The notes beneath the pieces were generated by a model. It had not been told where the DNA came from and searched no databases. It saw only the letters and a program-made list of their open reading frames with translations. Positions 33,301 to 45,812 of a DNA stretch of 64,000 nt are shown here, one piece after another. The translations under genes and the position numbers were made by a program. Origin of the DNA: Sipunculus nudus. Taxonomy: Eukaryota > Annelida > Sipuncula > Golfingiida > Sipunculidae. The stretch covers positions 66,280,019-66,344,018 of the forward strand of contig CM049306.1 of assembly GCA_026874595.1 (NCBI GenBank). The letters are read 5' to 3'. Positions within the stretch are counted from its first letter, which is position 1. Each line of letters starts with the position of its first letter.

Positions 33301-33508
33301 TAATAAAAAAATAAAATGTCTCGAAACTTATTTTTTGCCCTTTTAGAAATAGCCGCCAGATGGCGCTGCAGCAATCATCATTGTACCATATCTCCAAAAC
33401 TATAGACAGTGTTATACGTTCCCTGTCTGTCTGCCTAGTAACTGTCTGTCTGTTTCGCTGTCTTATTACCGGCCATTTCCAGCAAATGTTCGACCTCTGG
33501 TCGTCTAG
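30365..33508 (+). repeat. Composite satellite unit U5 (near-copy of U1)
   Basis: It follows U1 almost base for base at an offset of about 11.08 kb, including the same four ~205-215-bp CAGATGG subunits and the same closing part. Differences are scattered single substitutions and short indels. CCACCAGGGGGCG lies at 30949 and GGTAAGTGCC at ~31793. Confidence 0.88.
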
Positions 33509-36424
33509 TTTGTCTGTCTGTCTGTTTGTATGTCGGTGCTCTAGAGGTCACAATTTTGAAGCAATCACCCTGAAACTTATAAAAAAAGTGTAAAATCAAT
33601 AACCCTGGGTGCCTATTGTTTTTGGCCATGGTCGGTCCAAGGTCAAGGTCAGGGTCACTGAAAAACCTTAAAACGGTTTTCCCTTCATATCTTTGTCAAT
33701 AATAACCGTATGCGCTTAATCTATAGCTCATCTAATTCCTCATTCTGTTGCCTTTCCACATGTCAGCAAATTGTCCAGATCAATGGTTAACATGGTAACG
33801 TATTTTTGGGGAAAAATTCACAAAATTTGAATTTTTTTTCTAACTTTGTCATTATTAAAGCTAGCGAAGTCTAGTTTTTTGCATTAGGTAGTGTTTAGTC
33901 AGTTATATATGATACAATTGCAAGTCTCGCAGAATCTTGTACGATTTTTCGTCAAACGAGATTTTTCGAGATTTCATTTAATATGACCTTGAGGTCCACA
34001 TTTTTTTAACAATGGCTTTGAAAATGATATATTTTGTGTTATTAATAAATATCTCGAAATCAATTTTTCATTTTTTGGAAATAGCCACTAGGGGGCGTGG
34101 TACCTGAAACACTGTAACATATCATTTTTCTGCAATATCTCAAAAAATATTAAACGTGACACAATGTTTATTATCTTATCTGAAACTAGGATCATTGGCT
34201 TATTCCTGCGTACATGTAGCTTTGTGCTGCTGTTACCATGGTAACCAAATTTTGGGGTAAAACTTGACAATCTGAAAATAATTAGTTTTTTTGCTTCTAT
34301 CTCTGGTGATATTTATACTACAAGGGTCTAGTTTTCTGCATGAGGTAGCATTCCTTTGGCTCTAACCCAGTCAATTGGAAGTCCCGTAGAATCTCGATCT
34401 GTTTTTCCGTCAAACGAGAAATTACGAGATTTCGCAGAAATGCTGATAACTCGATCACGTTTTAGGTTAAAGAGTATACGGTTTCAGCCTCTGGTAGCCT
34501 TTCGGAAGCTTAACATGATAAAACTGCAAATCTCGCCAAATCTCGCTTCATCTCCCGCCAAACGAGAATATTCGATATTTTGAACAAAATATTCAACAAA
34601 TGTCTATATCTCTTTCAATTTTATGCTAGAGATTTCATTTTTCTACTGTTCAACAATCATTTGATTAGTGTTAAGTGATATAAGTGAATATCTCGTTATA
34701 TGTCGCACCATTTGTCGTCAAACGAGAACAGTGGACCATTTAAACAAATGCCTATAATGCTGTCATTTTATACCCTACAGCCATATAGTTTTCAGCATTT
34801 GACAGCGTCTGACACTCTCATTCACATCCTGTGATTTTATTTCAATTCTCGTCAAATCTTGCCTCGTTTTTCATCAAATGATGAAAATACATCCAATTGC
34901 CGTGAGCACAAGTGGCTTCAGGGTTGACCGGTAAGTGCCGGCAAGGCTATTACAGTTGCATGTTGTTGTGCGCGGTCATGCATGAATCTCACAAAGCAGC
35001 ATTGAATAGAGGACAAAAGCCGCTAAATGTGGAGGGAACACACCTGTGATTTTTATTGTGTCCCCTTGTGCGGCCACTTGTGTTGCCAGGAACCACTGGC
35101 AAATCTTTGAAACCAGGGACGGATCCCCGATTTTGTAGTTGGGTGTGTCAAAATATGGGCTAATCCCTGGTTTAGCAGTTGGGGGCAGGAGTAAAATTTT
35201 AATTATACATCAAATATATATATTAAAATAAAATATCTGGAAACTTATTTTTTTCCTTTTAGAAAATAGCCCCCAGATGGCGCTGCAGCAATCATTATTG
35301 TGCCATATCTCCAAAACTATAGACAGTGTCACAACATTGATTGCAGCTTCTGAAACTATATTTAATGCGTTTAACCTCGTGGGGACTCTGTCGTATTCTG
35401 TGGGAGTTAAATTTTAATTATACATAAAATATATATAATAAAAATTAAAATATCGCGAAACTATTTTTTTTCCTTTCAGATGGCGCTGCAGCAATCATTA
35501 TTGTGCCATATCTCCAAAACTATAGACAGTGTCACAACATTGATTGCAGCTTCTGAACCTAGATTTATTGCGTTTTCCTCGTGGGGACATTGTCACATTC
35601 AGCAGAAGTTCAAATTTAATTATACATCAAATATTTATTATAAAAAAATATAATATCTCGAAACTTATATTTTGTCCTTTTAATAATAGCCGCCAGATGG
35701 CGCTGCAGCAATCATTATTTTGCCATATCTATAAAACTATAGATAGTGTCACAACATTGATTGCAGCATCTGAAACTAGATTTAATGGGTTTATCCTCGT
35801 GAAGACTCTGTCATATTCTTCCGTTACCATGGGGGCCTAATATAGGTTACAATTAAATTCTTCTTTTTCCTGAAATTCAAAATATGAAGATTTATTCTAA
35901 TTGACTGACGCTTATTTTATTCATGCTTTCCATTCTCCATGACAGGAGTACATTGCCTACACATGGAGTTATTTTCCGTCTGTCTGTCTACTCATTTGTG
36001 GCTATTGAAAATCAGCGAAATCACATAAAAATGTGCTTCCATTTTAACCATGATAGCAGTTGTTCATTTGATCAGATCCAAACGTTCCCTGTCTGTCTGC
36101 CTAGTAACTGTCCGTCTGTTTTGCTGTCTTATTTCCGGCAGATTTAATGCATTTAACCTCGTGGGGACTCTGTCGTATTCTGCGGGGGTTATATTTTAAT
36201 TATACATCAAATATATATAATAAAAAAATAAAATATCTCGAATTTTATTTTTTGTCCTTTTAGAAATAGCCGCCAGATGGCGCTGCAGCAATCATCATTG
36301 TGCCATATCTCCAAAACTATAGACAGTGTTATACGTTCCCTGTCTGTCTGCCTAGTAACTGTCTGTCTGTTTCGCTGTCTTATTACCGGCCATTTCCGGC
36401 AAGTGTCGACCTCTGGTCGTCTAG
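33509..36424 (+). repeat. Composite satellite unit U6 (near-copy of U2)
   Basis: Matches U2 at an offset of 11.08 kb up to about 35480. One ~205-bp CAGATGG subunit fewer is then present, and the offset becomes about 10.88 kb. The CTCF-like core is CCACTAGGGGGCGT (34085). The AGGTCAAGGTCA motif at 33639 is intact, unlike in U2. Confidence 0.85.
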
Positions 36425-38924
36425 TTTGTCTGTTTGTCTGTTTGTCTGTCTGTCTGTCCTCTACAGGTCACAATTTTTAAGCAATTGATCTGAAACTTAT
36501 ACATTTAGTGTATAATTGGTTCTCCTCGGAGCCTATTGTTTTTGGTGTTGATCGGTCAAAGGTAAAGGTCAGGGTCACTAAAAAACCTTAAAACGGTTTT
36601 TCCTTCATATCTTTGTCAATAATAATCGTATGCGCTTAATCTATAGCTCATTGTATTCCTCATTTTGTTGCCTTTCCACATGCTAGCAAATTGTCCCGAT
36701 CAATGGTTACCATGGAAACGTATTTTTGGGGAAAAGGTCACAAAATTTGAATTTTTTTTCTAACTTTTCCATTTTTAGAGCTAGAGACGTCTGGTTTTTT
36801 GCATCAGGAAGTGTTTAATCAGGGGTTTATCATAAAGTACCTAGTATCGTAGAATCTCGTCCGAATTCTCGTCAAATGAGATTTTTCGAGATTTCAGTAA
36901 ATATGACCTTGAGGTCGCCATTTTTTAAACTATTGCTTTGAAAATGACATATTTTGAGTTATTTATAAATATCTCGAAATCAATTTTTCATTTTTTGGAA
37001 ATAGCCACCAGGGGGCGTGGTACATGAAACACTGTAATATATCATTTTCCTGCAATATCTCAAAAATTATTTAACATGACACAATGTTTATTGTCTTATC
37101 TGAAACTAGGATCATTGGCTTATTCCTGCGTACATGTAGCTTTGTGCCGCTGTTACCATGGTAATCAAATTTTGGGGTAAAACTTGGCAATCTGAAAATA
37201 ATAAATTTTCTGCTTCTATCTCCGTTGTTATTTATACTACAAGGGTCTGGTTTTCTACGTTAGGTAGCATTCCTTTGGCTCTAATGCAGTCCATTGCAAG
37301 TCTCGCAGAATCTCGCTCTGTTTTCCGTCAAACGAGAAATTACGAGATTTATCAGAAATGCTGATAACTCGATCACGTTTTAGGTTAAACAGTATAGGTT
37401 TTCACCCTTTGGTAGCCTTTCGGAAGCTTAACATGATAAAACTGCAAATCTCGCCAAATCTCACATCATCTCCCGCCAAACGAGAATATTCGATATTTTG
37501 ACAAAATATTCAACAAATGTCTATATCTCTTTCATTTTTATGCTAGAGATTTTATTTTTCTATTGTTCAACAATCATTTGACTAGTGATACAAGTGATAT
37601 AAGTGCATATTTCGTTATATCTCGCACCATTTTTCCTCAAACGAGAACAGTGGACCATTTAAACAAATGCCTATAATGCTGTCATTTTGTACACTACAGA
37701 CATATAGTTTTCAGCATTTGACAGCGGCTTACACTCTCAGTCACATCATGTGATTATATTGCAATTCTCGTCAAATCTTGCCTCTTTTTTCATCAAATGA
37801 TGAAAATATATCCAATTGCCGTGAGCACAAGTGGCTTCAGGGTTGACCGGTAAGTGCCGGCAAGGCTATTACAATTGTATGTTGGCGTGCGCGGTCGTCC
37901 ATGAATCTCAAAAAGCAGCATTGAATAGAGGACAGAAGCTGCTAAATGTGGAGGGAACACACCTGCGATTTTTATTGTGTCCCCTTGTCCGGCCACTTGT
38001 GTTGCCAGGAATCACTGGCAAATCTTTCAAACCAGGGACGGATCCACGATTTTGTAGTTGGGTGTGTCAAAATATGGGCGGATCTTGGTTTAGCAGTTGG
38101 GGGGCAGGAGTTAAATTTTAATTTTACATCAAAATATAAATAATAAAAATAAAATATCTCGAAACTTATTTTTTTTCCTTTTAGAAAATAGCCACCAGAT
38201 GGCCCTGCAGCAATAATTATAGTGCCATATCTCCAACACTATAGACAGTGTCACAACATTGATTGCAGCATGTGAAACTAAATTTAATGCGTTTATCCTC
38301 GTGAGGATTGTCATATTCTTCCATTACCATGGTGACCTAATATAGGTTACAATTCTTGAAATTCAAAATATGGAGATTTATTCCTATGGACTGTGGCTTA
38401 TTTTATTCATGCTTTCTATTCTCCATGACAGGAGTACATTGCCTACACATGGAGCTATTTTCCGTCTGTCTGTCTACTCATTTGTGGCTATTGAAAATCA
38501 GCGAAATCACATAAAAATGTGCTTCCATTTTAACCATGATAGCGGTTGTTCTTTTGATCAGATCAAAACGTTCCCTGTCTGTCTGCCTAGTAACTGTCCG
38601 TGTGTTTTGCTGTCTTATTTCCGGCCATTTCCGGAACTAGATTTAATGCATTTAACCTCGTGGGGACTCTGTCGTATTCTGTGGGGGTGAAATTTTAATT
38701 ATACATCAAATATATATAATAAAAAAATAAAATATCTCGAAACTTATTTTTTGTCCTTTTAGAAATAGCCGCCAGATGGCGCTGCAGCAATCATCATTGT
38801 GCCATATCTCCAAAACTATAGACAGTGTTATACGTTCCCTGTCTGTCTGCCTAGTAACTGTCCGTCTGTTTCGCTGTCTTATTACCGGCCATTTCCGGCA
38901 AGCGTTCGACCTCTGGTCGTCTAG
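36425..38924 (+). repeat. Composite satellite unit U7
   Basis: Standard order with CCACCAGGGGGCGT at 37005, a single CAGATGGCCCTGCAG subunit near 38206 and a CCGCCAGATGGCGCTGCAG near 38770. The half-site is reduced to AAAGGTAAAGGTCA (~36554). It closes with GTTCGACCTCTGGTCG as the other units do. Confidence 0.82.
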
Positions 38925-40416
38925 TTTGTTTGTTTGTCTGTGGGTTTGTCCGAGCGCTACAGGCCACAATTTTAAAGTAATCGCTCTGAAACTTATTCTT
39001 CAAGTGTCAAATCCATTATCCTCGGAGCCTATTGTTTTAGGCCATGATCGATCATAGGTCAAGGTCAAGGTCACCACAACTTCTCAAAACGGTTTTTTCT
39101 TCATATCTTTTTTACTATTAGGCGCATTTACTTCAACTGTAGCTCATTTTAATCGTCATTCCAAGGCCTTTCCTCTGGCGTGTAGCTTACGCAAATTTGT
39201 TGTAACCATGGTTAAGTATTTTCGGATAAAATTGATGAAAATCGAAAATCAATGGACTAATTTTTCTAACTTTGTCAGTTTTAAAGCTAGAGAGTTCTAG
39301 TTTTTTTGCATCAGATAGTACTAAATAAGCTTTTTATCATACAAGTGAAAGTCTCGTATAATCTCGCACCATTTCTCGTCAAACGAGAATTTTCGAGATT
39401 TCATTAAATATGACTTCCAGGTCGCATTTTTTAAACTATGACTTTGAAAATGACATATTTTGTGTTATTTAGAAATATCTCGAAACCAATTTTTCATTTT
39501 TTTGGAAATGACCACCAGGGGGCGGGGTACTTAAAACACTGTAACATATCGTTTTTCTGCAATATCTCAAAAAATATTAAACGTGACACAATGTTTATTG
39601 TCTTATCTGAAACTAGGATCATTGGCTTATTCCTCCGTATATGTAGCTTTGTGCTGCTAATACCATGGCAACCAAATTTTGGGGTAAAACTTGGCAATCT
39701 GAAAATAATTAGTTTTTTGCTTCTATCTCTGTTGATATTTATACTACAAGGGTCTTATTTTCTGCATGAGGTAGCATTCCCTTGGTTCTAAGTCATTCAA
39801 TTGCAAGTCTCGTGAAATCTCGCTTGGTTCATCGCCAAACGAGAAATTACGAGATTTCACAAAAATGCTTATAACTTGGCCACCTTTTCGGCTAAAGAGG
39901 AGCAGTTTTCAGCATTTTGTTGCGTTTTGGAAGCTATACATGATAATAACACACATCTCGCCACATCTCGTACCATCTCCCGCCAAACGAGAATATTCGA
40001 GATTTCGAACAAATGTCTACATCTCTGTCATTTTAATGCTAGAGAGTTTATTTTTCTATTGGTTCAAGATTAACTTGACTAGTTTGAAGTGACAAAAGTG
40101 AATATCTCGTCATATCTCGCAGCATTTCTTGTCAAACGAGAACATGGGACCATTCAATGAAACGCCTATAATTCTGTTTTTTTTTTATGTGGAAGACTTA
40201 TTGTTTTCAGCATTTGATAGCGTCTAACATTCTACGTCAAATTATGTGATTATATTGTAAGTTTCTTCATATCTTGCATCGTTTTTTCTTCAAATAATAA
40301 AGTACATCCTATTGCCGTGACCATAAGTTGCGGCAGTATGTGATAGTAAATGTCGGCAGGGGCATTACACTTGACAGTTGGAGCCATGTTCTATTGGTGT
40401 GCGATGGCCCATGAAG
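38925..40416 (+). repeat. Composite satellite unit U8, cut at its right end
   Basis: Contains a triple half-site AGGTCAAGGTCAAGGTCA (39056), CCACCAGGGGGCGG (39512) and the palindrome series. The second half follows the U4-type tail (GTCGGCAGGGGCATTACA, ~40356). Similarity to U4 stops near 40416, where unrelated sequence begins, so this is the left edge of the interruption of the satellite system. Confidence 0.8.
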
Positions 40417-40676
40417 AAGAATTCTATTGTGTTGTTATTGTCTTCCTTTGGTTGTTGCTTCGTAAGCTTCACAGACCAGCGCCAACCACCTGGTTGTCAC
40501 GTGTCCTCAATGTAAACAACCCTTGCTGTTTTCCTTTACCTAAGATATGTATGGGAGCCTGTTCACTTGTCCTTAGATTGTTTATTGTTGGTGTATTGAA
40601 GTAAAATAAAATGCCATGTTTTCCTGCATATTGATTGAAAATTGAATAAAATCATACAAGAACCAACTAATGTTCC
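40417..40676 (+). other. Short unique-looking stretch with two AATAAA motifs
   Basis: Not recognisably repetitive within the window. An 84-codon frame (40350-40604) ends here with Leu/Val-rich sequence, followed by AATAAA near 40607 and 40644. It could be a relic 3' exon or 3' UTR. There is no domain, and part of the frame is translated satellite, so I do not call a gene. Confidence 0.35.
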
Positions 40677-43600
40677 CTGACCACTATTTCAGATTTGAGA
40701 TCAGATCAATTGATTTCTGCATAAACCACTATAACCAGATTTGAAAAACTTTAAAGTGGTCTATATTTTTTTCTGAAGAAGTTGAGCTATATGCTTGAAG
40801 ATGCCAGCCAGTGGGTGTGAATGGATAGCAATGAAACCCAAACCAGGTGTGTGTGAAGAGTCTGTTGGAGATGAAGGGGGCCAAAACCTATTTGACTGTG
40901 TATAAGCATAAACTGGCCTGAAATCAGGTTTCTGGGGGCTTGAAATTTTTGTTTGTGTCAGCAGGGTAATATTATCTTGTTTCCCTGTATATACACCCTG
41001 AATTGGGCCTAATGACACCTAAACCAGGTTTGTGGGACCATCAGTACAGATTTGAGGTAAAAAAATGTGGATTTTCTCTGTATATCACTATGTTCAGTGT
41101 GTCCAGATTTGGAAATTCAAACTGGCACTAATTTTTTTTCTGAGGGAGTTGAGCCAAATGCTTTGAGATCCCAGCCAGTGGGTGTGAATGGATTGCAATG
41201 ATACCCAAACCAGGTGTGTGTGTTGAGTTTTGTGGAGATGAGGGGGGCCAGGACCCATTTGACTATGTATAAGCATAAACTGGCCTGAAATCAGGTTTCT
41301 GGGGGCTTGAAATTTTTGTTTGTGTCAGCAGGGTAATATTATCTTGTTTCCCTGTATATACACCCTGAATTGGGCCTAATGTCACACCTAAACCATGTTT
41401 GTGGGACTATCAGTACAGATTTGAGGTAAAAAAATGTGGATTTTCTCTGTATATCACTATGTTCAGTGTGTCCAGATTTGGAAATTCAAACTGGCCCTAA
41501 TTTTTTTTCTGAGGGAGTTGAGCCAAATGCTTTGAGATCCCAGCCAGTGGGTGTAAATGGATTGCAATGATACCCAAACCAGGTGTGTGTGTTGAGTTTT
41601 GTGGAGATGAGGGGGGCCAGGACCTATTTGACTTATATAAGCATAAACTGGCCTGAAATCAGGTTCCTGGGGGCTTGAAATTTGTGTTTGTGTCAGCAGG
41701 GTAATATTATCTTGTTTCCCTGTATATACACCCTGAATTGGGCCTAATGTCACACCTAAACCATGTTTGTGGGACCATCAGTACAGATTTGAGGTAAAAA
41801 AATGTGGATTTTCTCTGTATATCACTATGTTTTGTGTGTCCAGATTTGGAAATTCAAACTGGCCCTAATTTTTTTTCTGAGGGAGTTGAGCCAAATGCTA
41901 TGAGATCCCAGCCAGTGGGTGTAAATGGATTGCAATGATACCCAAACCAGGTGTGTGTGTTGAGTTTTGTGGAGATGAGGGGGGCCAGGACCTATTTGAC
42001 TGTGTATAAGCATAAACTGGCCTGAAATCAGGTTTCTTGGGGCTTGAAATTTTTGTTTGTGTCAGCAGGGTAATATTATCTTGTTTCCCTGTATATACAC
42101 CCTGAATTGGGCCTAATGACACCTAAACCATGTTTGTGGGACCATCAGTACAGATTTGAGGTAAAAAAATGTGGATTTTCTCTGTATATCACTATGTTCA
42201 GTGTGTCCAGATTTGGAAATTCAAACTGGCCCTAATTTTTTTACTGAGGGAGTTGAGCCAAATGCTTTGAGATCCCAGCCAGTGGGTGTGAATGGATTGC
42301 AATGATACCCAAACCAGGTGTGTGTGTTGAGTTTTGTGGAGATGAGGGGGGCCAGGACCCATTTGACTATGTATAAGCATAAACTGGCCTGAAATCAGGT
42401 TTCTGGGGGCTTGAAATTTTTGTTTGTGTCAGCAGGGTAATATTATCTTGTTTCCCTGTATATACACCCTGAATTGGGCCTAATGTCACACCTAAACCAT
42501 GTTTGTGGGACTATCAGTACAGATTTGAGGTAAAAAAATGTGGATTTTCTCTGTATATCACTATGTTCAGTGTGTCCAGATTTGGAAATTCAAACTGGCC
42601 CTAATTTTTTTTCTGAGGGAGTTGAGCCAAATGCTTTGAGATCCCAGCCAGTGGGTGTAAATGGATTGCAATGATACCCAAACCAGGTGTGTGTGTTGAG
42701 TTTTGTGGAGATGAGGGGGGCCAGGACCTATTTGACTTATATAAGCATAAACTGGCCTGAAATCAGGTTCCTGGGGGCTTGAAATTTGTGTTTGTGTCAG
42801 CAGGGTAATATTATCTTGTTTCCCTGTATATACACCCTGAATTGGGCCTAATGTCACACCTAAACCATGTTTGTGGGACCATCAGTACAGATTTGAGGTA
42901 AAAAAATGTGGATTTTCTCTGTATATCACTATGTTCAGTGTGTCCAGATTTGGAAATTCAAACTGGCCCTAATTTTTTTTCTGAGGGAGTTGAGCCAAAT
43001 GCTTTGAGATCCCAGCCAGTGGGTGTAAATGGATTGCAATGATACCCAAACCAGGTGTGTGTGTTGAGTTTTGTGGAGATGAGGGGGGCCAGGACCTATT
43101 TGACTGTGTATAAGCATAAACTGGCCTGAAATCAGGTTTCTTGGGGCTTGAAATTTTTGTTTGTGTCAGCAGGGTAATATTATCTTGTTTCCCTGTATAT
43201 ACACCCTGAATTGGGCCTAATGACACCTAAACCATGTTTGTGGGACCATCAGTACAGATTTGAGGTAAAAAAATGTGGATTTTCTCTGTATATCACTATG
43301 TTCAGTGTGTCCAGATTTGGAAATTCAAACTGGCCCTAATTTTTTTACTGAGGGAGTTGAGCCAAATGCTTTGAGATCCCAGCCAGTGGGTGTAAATGGA
43401 TTGCAATGATACCCAAACCAGGTGTGTGTGTTGAGTTTTGTGGAGATGAGGGGGGCCTGAGAACCTATTTGACTATGTATAAGCATAAACTGGCCTGAAA
43501 TCAGGTTTCTGGGGGCTTGAAATTTTTGTTTGTGTCAGCAGAGTGATATTATCTTGTTTCCCTGTATATACACCCTGAATTGGGCCTAATGACACCTAAA

Positions 43601-44370
43601 CCATGTTTGTGGGACCATCAGTACAGATTTGAGGTAAAAAAATGTGGATTTTCTCTGTATATCACTATGTTCAGTGTGTCCAGATTTGGAAATTCAAACT
43701 GGCCCTAATTTTTTTACTGAGGGAGTTGAGCCAAATGCTTTGAGATCCCAGCCAGTGGGTGTAAATGGATTGCAATGATACCCAAACCAGGTGTGTGTGT
43801 TGAGTTTTGTGGAGATGAGGGGGGCCTGAGAACCTATTTGACTATGTATAAGCATAAACTGGCCTGAAATCAGGTTTCTGGGGGCTTGAAATTTTTGTTT
43901 GTGTCAGCAGAGTGATATTATCTTGTTTCCCTGTATATACACCCTGAATTGGGCCTAATGACACCTAAACCATGTTTGTGGGACCATCAGTACAGATTTG
44001 AGGTAAAAAAATGTGGATTTTCTCTGTATATCACTATGTTCAGTGTGTCCAGATTTGGAAATTCAAACTGTCCCTAATTTTTTTTCTGAGGGAGTTGAGC
44101 CAAATGCTTTGAGATCCCAGCCAGTGGGTGTAAATGGATTGCAATGATACCCAAACCAGGTGTGTGTGTTGAGTTTTGTGGAGATGAGGGGGGCCAAAAC
44201 CTATTTGACTGTGTATAAGCATAAACTGGCCTGAAATCAGGTTTCTGGGGCTTGAAATTTTTGTTTGTGTCAGCAGGGTAATATTATCTTGTTATCCTGG
44301 ATATACACCCTAAAATGGGCCTAAGGACACCAAAATCATGTATGTTGGACCAACAGTACAGATTTGAGGT
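40677..44370 (+). repeat. 368-bp satellite array (10 monomers)
   Basis: CAGATTTG recurs at 40736, 41104, 41473, 41841, 42208, 42577, 42945, 43312, 43681 and 44050, with spacing of 367-369 bp. The first and last monomers are diverged, as at the edges of a homogenised array. Monomers 2-4 repeat as 5-7 with shared private variants, and monomers 8 and 9 are a separate near-identical pair. The minus-strand ORFs of 60-96 codons are translated satellite. Confidence 0.96.
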
Positions 44371-44892
44371 AACAAATTGTCTGTCTATAAATTAAAAAAA
44401 AAAAAACAAATATCAAACTGTTATAAACATGTATCAATATATTTAATAAAATCTGTTTTCATCCAATGAATTGCATCCTAATTTTTCATAAATAAACCAT
44501 GATATTCAACTACATCCAACATAAAAATAAAAATAAAATGAATAAAAATTTTTTTTTTGGGGGGGGGGGTTGTGTTTTGGCAGCAAAATCCAGGCTTCTC
44601 TTTGGATCCCGGCGGTGAGCGAGGGTACAATGGACACCAGACCACATTTGAATGAACATTTTTCCTGCTGTTATTGGATGACCAAGTCTCTCTGAATTTT
44701 AAAAAAAATATTTATTCTGGTATTCAAGATGACAGTAAAAATGACCCTATTTTTTCAATCATTCACCACCCTGTTTGAGCGTTCATCGAATAAGAAAGAG
44801 CCCGTCCCACCGCATTTCCTGCGAGGGTTCGTTTCTTCAGAGTCCAAACTATCCTACCGGGGCGGGGTTTAGTCCATCTCGTCTTAAACTTG
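44371..44892. other. Flank between the two satellites
   Basis: AT-rich start, a T/G homopolymer stretch (~44548-44570) and no recognised gene. Near 44795, AAAGAGCCCGTCCCA matches a 15-bp segment of the 809-bp unit. It lies 98 bp before the array start instead of 66 bp, so the flank may hold a diverged relative of the unit's end. Confidence 0.5.
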
Positions 44893-45503
44893 TGTCCGGG
44901 GCACGGCAAAACATCATGAAAGCGGACAAAACTTTCATACGGCTGATAATGCGTTTATATGTAAACGCGGGGAATTCCCGGAGAATTCCCGGAGATTTTC
45001 TGGAGAGTTTTTATATGCAATGATACTTTTATTTACACGTTAAAATCATTTAAAATCTACAACTATATTACTCTTAAGACATTTATTCACTGTTAAATTA
45101 CCGAAATAATAACCAGCGCAAACAATGTGGGACTGCCACTAACACCAATCTGGATCACCAGCTAACATTGACTACTGATCTTACATAAGACGAAAACGCT
45201 AAACACTATATATTGTTTCAACAGTTAACTGTGCAAACCGTAACAAAACCATGCAGGATATCAAATTTACAGGTTCTTAAGGAAATATGATACAAAACAT
45301 AAATTGTACCTTTGCTCACGTTTAATGATATCATCATGATGAATTCTCCGCGAATTCCCCAGCTGTCCGCGTTATAGATATATATGTATTTATTAATGAT
45401 AAATATTGACATACAATTTTATGGATACCCGTATAAATGCTGTTTTCTGGACCGTCCCAGCCCACAGGTAGGATAATATGGATTCCCGACAATATTCTAA
45501 TGA

Positions 45504-45526
45504 CCGTTCCCTGAGCTGGAACGGGC
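45504..45526 (+). other. Hairpin within the 809-bp unit
   Basis: CCGTTCC-CTGAGCT-GGAACGG forms a 7-bp stem with a 7-base loop and repeats in each unit. The copy near 50357 has one stem base changed (CCTTTCC) without a matching change on the other arm. Confidence 0.7.
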
Positions 45527-45628
45527 TAAGAAGGTCCCTGTCATTTTTTTGAATTGCCAATTCCCAGGTTTTTCGGATGAAAAATGGCCCAATCCTTCAT
45601 TCAATCTCCAGTCTCTTCTGGCGTTCCG

Positions 45629-45640
45629 GGTATAAAAAAG
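45629..45640 (+). promoter_or_regulatory. TATA-like box in the 809-bp unit
   Basis: GGGTATAAAAAAGAG repeats in units 1-9. It is followed at ~30 bp by CCTATTTAAGCTAGGACTGC. It resembles a pol II core promoter, but no transcript or coding product supports this. It could also be chance in AT-rich sequence. Confidence 0.35.
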
Positions 45641-45776
45641 AGCCCGTCCCATGCCTATTTAAGCTAGGACTGCAAACTCTTGGGTCAAAACAATTCAACT
45701 ATGTCCGGGGCACGGCAAAACATCATGAAAGCGGACAAAACTTTCATACGGCTGATAATGCGTTTATATGTAAACG

Positions 45777-45812
45777 CGGGGAATTCCCGGAGAATTCCCG
45801 GAGATTTTCCGG
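45777..45812 (+). promoter_or_regulatory. Cluster of three κB-like sites in the 809-bp unit
   Basis: GGGGAATTCCC, GGAGAATTCCC and GGAGATTTTCC follow one another without a gap. The first fits the Rel/NF-κB consensus GGGRNWYYCC; the others are one base off. The cluster is present in all nine units. An inverted relative (GAATTCTCCGCGAATTCCCC) lies about 430 bp earlier in each unit. Binding is inferred from sequence only. Confidence 0.4.

Noticed and set aside
20136-39057. ORFs of 60-117 codons recurring in the composite units
   Set aside because: They recur at corresponding positions in several units with shifting ends and stops, and translate palindromes and TGTCTG tracts.
40350-40604. 84-codon ORF followed by AATAAA as a host terminal exon
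   Set aside because: Its first part is satellite U8 sequence, no domain is seen and the upstream acceptor is weak. The evidence is too thin.
40761-44222. Minus-strand ORFs of 60-96 codons in the 368-bp array
   Set aside because: They repeat with the monomer and have no domain. They are translated satellite.
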